Positions 29,222 through 33,549 of a stretch of 33,549 nt of DNA are shown here, in pieces (position 1 is the stretch's first letter; each line of letters opens with the position of its first letter). The notes below the pieces were generated by a model, which saw only the letters and a list, made by a program, of their open reading frames with translations, was not told the DNA's origin and searched no databases. Origin of the DNA: Pseudarthrobacter sp. fls2-241-R2A-127 (lineage in GTDB: Bacteria > Actinomycetota > Actinomycetes > Actinomycetales > Micrococcaceae); assembly GCF_030209355.1 (NCBI RefSeq), contig NZ_JARVSF010000048.1, positions 1 to 33,549 of the forward strand, written 5' to 3'. Position numbers and translations under genes: made by a program.

Positions 29222-30436
29222 ATGAACAGAAGTGACAGCCCACAAGGCCCCCTGGCCGGCCACCTTGTGGTTGACCTGAGCCGGGCCCTGGCCGGACCAC
29301 ACGCAGGCATGATGCTGGCGGACCTCGGCGCACGCGTGATCAAGGTCGAGAACCCCGGCATGGGTGATGACACCCGCGGCTGGGGCCCGCCCTTCGTCGG
29401 TCCCGAGGACGACCTCCAGTCCACCTACTTCATGTCCTGCAACCGCAACAAGGAATCCATCAGCCTGGACCTGAAAAGCAGCGACGGGCAGGCTGTACTG
29501 CGCGGGCTCCTGGAGCGGGCCGACGTAGTCATCGAGAACTTCCGGCCCGGCGTCATGGACCGGCTGGGCTTCTCCACCGCGGCGATGCACGAGCTCAACC
29601 CGCGGCTGGTGATCCTGTCCATTACCGGTTTTGGCCATGACGGGCCCGAGTCCCAGCGCAGCGGCTACGACCAGATCCTGCAGGGCGAAGCCGGGCTGAT
29701 GTCCCTCACAGGATCAGGCCCGGATGACCCCCAGCGCGTCGGCGTCCCGATCGCCGACCTGCTCTCCGGCATGAACGGTGCCTTCGGCGTGCTGGCAGCG
29801 CTGGTGGAGCGGAACCGTACCGGGCAGGGGCAGGTGGTGCGGACCTCGTTGCTGGCGTCGCTGATTGGTGTTCACGCCTTCCAGGGCACCCGCACCACCG
29901 TTGCGGGCGAAGTTCCGCAGGCGCAGGGCAACCACCACCCGTCCATCGCCCCCTACGGTCTGTTCAACTGCAAGGACGGGAGTGTGCAGATCAGCGTTGG
30001 CAGCGAGAAGCTGTGGGCCTCGTTCGCTGCGGCCTTCGGGCTGGACCCGACGGCGCCGAGCTTTGCCAGCAACGCCGAAAGGGTGCGCAACCGCGCGGGG
30101 GTGATTGCCGCCGTCGAACGCGCCTTCGCCGGCTATGGCGCGGCGGAACTACTGGAAAAGCTGAACGACGCCGGGATCCCGGCAGGGAAGGTCCGCTCGC
30201 TGGACGAGGTGTACGCCTGGGAGCAGGTGGCGTCCCAGCGCCTCGTGGTGGATGTGGACCATCCGCTGCTGGGAAAGGTGAGCCTGCCCGGCCCTCCGCT
30301 GCGGTTCTTCGCGCCGGGTGACGCTGCCGAAACCACGGTCAGGGACCATGACGCGCCGCCGCTGCTGGATGAGGACGGGCCGGCCATTAGGGAGTGGCTC
30401 GGCCTGCCTTCCCCCGCGGCGGCGGCGGCCAAGTAG
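29222..30436 (+). CDS. Class III CoA-transferase (CaiB/BaiF family)
   Basis: A 404-aa enzyme that would move CoA between carboxylic acids. It starts with the family motif LVVDLSRALAGPHAGMMLAD then LGARVIKVENP (residues 15-45). DVVIENFRPGVMDRLG lies at 101-116. Asp150 in SGYDQILQGEAGLM is in the position of the catalytic Asp that forms the acyl-anhydride. It also has APYGLFNCKDGSVQISVG and AGIPAGKVRSLDEV. It follows the FAH-family gene by 46 bp and is two bases from the carboxyltransferase, forming one catabolic operon. The substrate is unknown. Confidence 0.9.
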   Translation: MNRSDSPQGPLAGHLVVDLSRALAGPHAGMMLADLGARVIKVENPGMGDDTRGWGPPFVGPEDDLQSTYFMSCNRNKESISLDLKSSDGQAVLRGLLERADVVIENFRPGVMDRLGFSTAAMHELNPRLVILSITGFGHDGPESQRSGYDQILQGEAGLMSLTGSGPDDPQRVGVPIADLLSGMNGAFGVLAALVERNRTGQGQVVRTSLLASLIGVHAFQGTRTTVAGEVPQAQGNHHPSIAPYGLFNCKDGSVQISVGSEKLWASFAAAFGLDPTAPSFASNAERVRNRAGVIAAVERAFAGYGAAELLEKLNDAGIPAGKVRSLDEVYAWEQVASQRLVVDVDHPLLGKVSLPGPPLRFFAPGDAAETTVRDHDAPPLLDEDGPAIREWLGLPSPAAAAAK

Positions 30437-30438
30437 CG

Positions 30439-31956
30439 ATGCCGACGATGGAAAAGGTGCGGCACTTGAAAGCCACCGAACTGCTGGACGCCGTGGTGGA
30501 TGCCGGCTCGTTCGTCTCCTGGGACACCGAGCCGCAGCAGCCTGTGCTGTCCGAAGAATATGCCCGTGACGTGGCCAAGGCGCGCGAACGCAGCGGCGCC
30601 GACGAGTCGGTGATTACCGGTGCAGGCCTCATCCGCGGCAAGCGGGTGGCCGTGATCGTCAGCGAATTCTCCTTCCTGGCCGGGTCGATCGGCCACGCCG
30701 CGGCCCAAAGGATCGTGGCCGCCGTCGAACGCGCCACCGCGGAAGGGCTGCCGCTGCTGGCCGGACCCGCCTCCGGGGGAACCCGCATGCAGGAGGGGAC
30801 GCTCGCGTTCCTGTCCATGGTGAAGATCACCGGCGCCGTTCGGGCGCACCGCCAGGCCGGCTTTCCCTACCTGGTCTACCTGCGGCACCCCACCACTGGC
30901 GGCGTCATGGCCTCCTGGGGGTCTCTGGGGCACATCAACGTGGCCGAGCCCGCCGCGCTGCTCGGATTCCTGGGCCCGCGGGTGTACGAAGCGCTGTACG
31001 GCGAGGCGTTCCCGGAGAACGTGCAGGTGGCCGAGAACCTCTTCAACAAGGGATTGATCGACGGCGTCGTGGAACCGGGTGAGCTGGCCGACCTGGTGGG
31101 CCGGGCCCTGGACATCCTGGCGCCGGAGAATTCGATGGCTGAAGGGCCGCTGTCGGCTCCACCCGAAACCCTGAACGTCCGGCCCTCAACGGTGGACGCC
31201 TGGACGTCCATCGGGATTTCCCGCCGGCCGCGGCGGCCGGACCTGCGCCAGCTGCTGAAATTCGGCGCCACGGACGCCCTGCCCTTGAACGGGACGGGGC
31301 AGGGGGAGAAGGATCCCGGGCTGCTGCTGGCACTGGCGCGCTTTGGCACGCAGTCCTGCATCGTCCTGGGCCATGCCCGCCCGCTGCGGAAGGACGCCGC
31401 CGGCATGGGGCCGGGTTCACTGCGGGAGGCGCGCCGCGGCATGAAGCTGGCGGAAGAGCTGCGGCTGCCGCTGCTCACCGTCATCGACACCGCCGGCGCC
31501 GCGTTGTCGCAGGAGGCGGAGGAGGGTGGGCTTGCCGGGGAAATTGCGCGCTCCCTCCATGAGCTGATCGGCCTGGAATCGCCGTCGGTCTCCGTGCTGC
31601 TTGGCCAGGGCGCCGGCGGAGGCGCCCTGGCACTGCTGCCGGCGGACAGGACCATCGCGGCCCAGCACAGCTGGCTCTCGCCGCTGCCTCCGGAGGGTGC
31701 AAGCGCCATTGTGCACCGGACCACCGCGTTTGCCCCCGCCATGGCGCAGGCGCAGGGGGTGAACGTGGCCGCGCTGTATGCGAACGGCCTCGTGGACCAC
31801 ATCGTGGACGAGCGCGCGGATGCTTCCCTGGAACCGCGGGAGTTCTGTACCCGGATGGCCCGTGCCATCGAGTACGAGCTGGCCTCGGTTGCCGTCGTGC
31901 CGGTCTCCCAGCTCGTGGCGTCACGGGCACGTAAGTACCGGAACCTCGGCAGCTAA
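30439..31956 (+). CDS. Fused carboxyltransferase (AccD/AccA-like, crotonase fold)
   Basis: A 505-aa protein made of two crotonase-fold halves. The first (about 1-235) is AccD-like, with ASGGTRMQEGTLAFLSMVKI and TTGGVMASWGSLGH. The second (about 260-505) is AccA-like, with LRLPLLTVIDTAGAALSQEA and LLGQGAGGGALALLPADRTI. AccD's N-terminal zinc ribbon is absent. The enzyme would transfer a carboxyl group to or from an acyl-CoA, but no biotin carboxylase or biotin carrier protein is encoded nearby. ATG at 30439 is two bases after the CoA-transferase stop, so translation is coupled; an ATG at 30394 would overlap. Partner subunits or a decarboxylase role remain open. Confidence 0.85.
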   Translation: MPTMEKVRHLKATELLDAVVDAGSFVSWDTEPQQPVLSEEYARDVAKARERSGADESVITGAGLIRGKRVAVIVSEFSFLAGSIGHAAAQRIVAAVERATAEGLPLLAGPASGGTRMQEGTLAFLSMVKITGAVRAHRQAGFPYLVYLRHPTTGGVMASWGSLGHINVAEPAALLGFLGPRVYEALYGEAFPENVQVAENLFNKGLIDGVVEPGELADLVGRALDILAPENSMAEGPLSAPPETLNVRPSTVDAWTSIGISRRPRRPDLRQLLKFGATDALPLNGTGQGEKDPGLLLALARFGTQSCIVLGHARPLRKDAAGMGPGSLREARRGMKLAEELRLPLLTVIDTAGAALSQEAEEGGLAGEIARSLHELIGLESPSVSVLLGQGAGGGALALLPADRTIAAQHSWLSPLPPEGASAIVHRTTAFAPAMAQAQGVNVAALYANGLVDHIVDERADASLEPREFCTRMARAIEYELASVAVVPVSQLVASRARKYRNLGS

Positions 31957-32210
31957 AACCGTGGCCGTCCGCCGGGCGCCGTCCTTCACCGCGTCCGCCG
32001 TGGATACTGCAGTCATCAGCGCCGCCGTCCCAGTGGCCGCTTGTCCCCACTTGCAGCCGGCAAACCGCGGACGGCATCAGGTCGGGGGTGTGCCCTAATC
32101 CCGGGTGGCGTCGGCTTTTTTAGATCACAGAGTCCGGCCCGGAGTAAGCATGAGTCCGTGCGCGCCCTCCTGCACCACCACCCGGTGCGGATGGGGGAGC
32201 CCATTAATTA
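31957..32210. other. Convergent intergenic region
   Basis: A 254-bp gap between convergent transcription units. A T-run at about 32115-32121 after GGCGTCGGC suggests termination of the rightward operon, but the stem is imperfect. No gene is seen. Confidence 0.4.
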
Positions 32211-33549
32211 TTAGGCCTTTTTCTTCTTTTCGGGCCAGGGGCCGAGCTTTTCCTTGTTGCTGCTGACTTCACCGGCGCGGGTGGAGTCGGCCAGGTCGCC
32301 TACCTTGTGCACCTTCAGGGAGTTGGTGGACCGGCCTTTCCGGGAGGGGAACCGGCGGCGATGACCACCAGGTCACCGTCCTCGACGAGGCCCATCGCCA
32401 TGAGGCTGCGGTCCACCTGCGCGGTCATGGCGTCAGTGTGGTCCACCATCTGCACCAGCACCGGCTGGATGCCCCAGGTCAGCGCCATCTGGTTCCAGAC
32501 CTGCTCCACCGGGGTGAATGCGAAGACCGGCTTGATGGGACGCAGGCGGGACAGCCGGCGGGCGGAGTCACCGGACTGGGTGAACGCACAGATGTACTTG
32601 GCGTCCAGCTGGTCGGCGATGTCGACGGCGGCACGCGTTATGGCGCCACCGCCGGTCCTGGGCTTGGTACCCAGCGGGGGGACGCGCTCCAGGCCGTGAA
32701 CCTCGGTGGATTCGATGATCCGCGCCATGGTCTTGACAGTCTCGATCGGGTACTTGCCCACGCTGGTCTCACCCGACAGCATCACGGCGTCAGCACCATC
32801 AAGCACAGCGTTGGCACAGTCGGATGCCTTTGCACGGGTCGGGCGCGGGTTATCGATCATGGACTCGAGGACCTGGGTGGCCACGATGACCGGCTTGGCC
32901 CACCGGCGGGCCAGTTCGATGGCGCGCTTCTGCACGATCGGCACTTCCTCCAGCGGAAGCTCCACGCCGAGGTCGCCACGGGCCACCATGATGGCATCGA
33001 ACGCGTCGATGATCTCGGGCAGCTGCTCAACGGCCTGCGGCTTTTCGATCTTGGCGATCACCGGCACGCGGCGGCCTTCCTCGTCCATGATCTCGTGCAC
33101 GCGCCGGATGTCGGAGCCATCGCGCACGAAGGACAAGGCCACCAGGTCAACACCGCGCCGCATCGCCCAGCGGAGGTCGTCCTCATCCTTCTCGCTCAGC
33201 GCGGGGACGTTGACCGCCACACCCGGAAGGTTGATGCCCTTGTTGTTGGACACCATGCCGCCCACGGTCACCTCGGCGACCACCTTGACGTTGTCAACCT
33301 CGATGGCACGCAGGGCCACCTTGCCGTCGTCGATCAACAGCGCATCCCCCACGTTGACGTCCTCGGTGAGGCCCTTCAGCGTAGTGGAGCAGATGTCCTG
33401 GGTGCCCGGAACGTCCTCGGTGGTGATAGTGAAAATGTCACCCACGGCCAAGGGGTGCGGACCGTCAACGAACCGGCCCAGGCGGATCTTCGGTCCCTGC
33501 AGGTCAGCCATGATGGCCACAGCCCTGGTCAGCTCGGCTGCTGCCTTCC
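32211..33549 (-). CDS. pyk: Pyruvate kinase, partial, with C-terminal frameshift
   Basis: The gene enters from the right edge, so its N-terminus is missing; MADLQGPKIRLGRF near the edge matches the early catalytic region. The last step of glycolysis (phosphoenolpyruvate plus ADP to pyruvate plus ATP) is supported by VALSFVRDGSDIRR, the active-site KIEKPQAVEQLPEI and MVARGDLGVELPLEEVPIVQ signatures, KPVIVATQVLESM and LSGETSVGKYP. Near 32,330 the frame breaks: as written it ends GSPPGKAGPPTP with TGA at 32315. One inserted base would restore STNSLKVHKVGDLADSTRAG and continue to TAA 32211-32213. I therefore give the full extent. The shift may be real or a sequencing error. Confidence 0.85.

Noticed and set aside
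1..33549. tRNA, rRNA, CRISPR array or integron attC sites
   Set aside because: None was found by eye. The Tn402-like element shows no integrase or attC-like cassette structure.

Overview
The window looks like DNA from a high-GC actinobacterium of the Arthrobacter/Pseudarthrobacter group. The support is the Lsr2 protein, the actinobacterial style of the ParB, KfrA-like, SSB and NrdH-like proteins, the DUF2188 and RES families, and a pyruvate kinase of ordinary chromosomal type. No rRNA, tRNA or CRISPR array was seen. Roughly bases 1-25,500 read as a mosaic, plasmid-derived or integrated island. Roughly 26,000-33,549 read as chromosomal metabolic DNA. The two meet at a decayed IS630 remnant fused to a truncated SnoaL-like gene (about 25,521-26,183).

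Bases 1-1,288 hold the end of an unknown gene, a strong terminator and two tiny membrane-protein genes. A ParB partition gene starts at 1,289 but is broken. Its first ~313 codons end near 2,228, and its missing C-terminal part resumes near 9,322, with a further 1-base frameshift near 9,661. The ~7.1 kb between the halves is an inserted element. It carries two overlapping tyrosine recombinases (a Tn554-like or recombinase-array arrangement), a two-gene ABC-2 exporter and several small unknown genes.

Bases 9,732-11,145 hold terminator-like hairpins, a DUF2188 gene and a small membrane protein. Bases 11,146-18,671 form a second mobile element. Its ends carry 25-bp inverted repeats that I recognise as Tn402/Tn5053 type (TGTCG...TCAGAAG...TGCAC), with extra internal copies of the repeat at the right end. 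Only an N-terminal scrap of a TniA-like transposase remains. The cargo is an HSL-type esterase, a beta-lactamase-fold serine hydrolase and an MFS transporter in one operon, a divergent TetR regulator, and a second TetR divergent from a membrane-anchored alpha/beta hydrolase. This looks like a self-contained uptake/hydrolysis or detoxification module, and it is the most interesting object in the window.

Bases 18,672-25,466 are plasmid-style housekeeping. An operon holds an NrdH-like redoxin, an unknown protein, SSB, a 49-aa protein, a probable small DNA-binding protein and an excisionase-type HTH protein. Then come a KfrA-like coiled-coil DNA-binding protein under a near-perfect palindrome, a RES/Xre toxin-antitoxin pair, Lsr2, and a small gene that appears to start with CTG.

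Bases 26,180-31,956 form a catabolic locus. A DUF3500 gene and a GntR regulator point left. A fumarylacetoacetate-hydrolase-family enzyme, a class III CoA-transferase and a fused carboxyltransferase point right. The window ends inside pyruvate kinase, whose reading frame is disturbed near its C-terminus.
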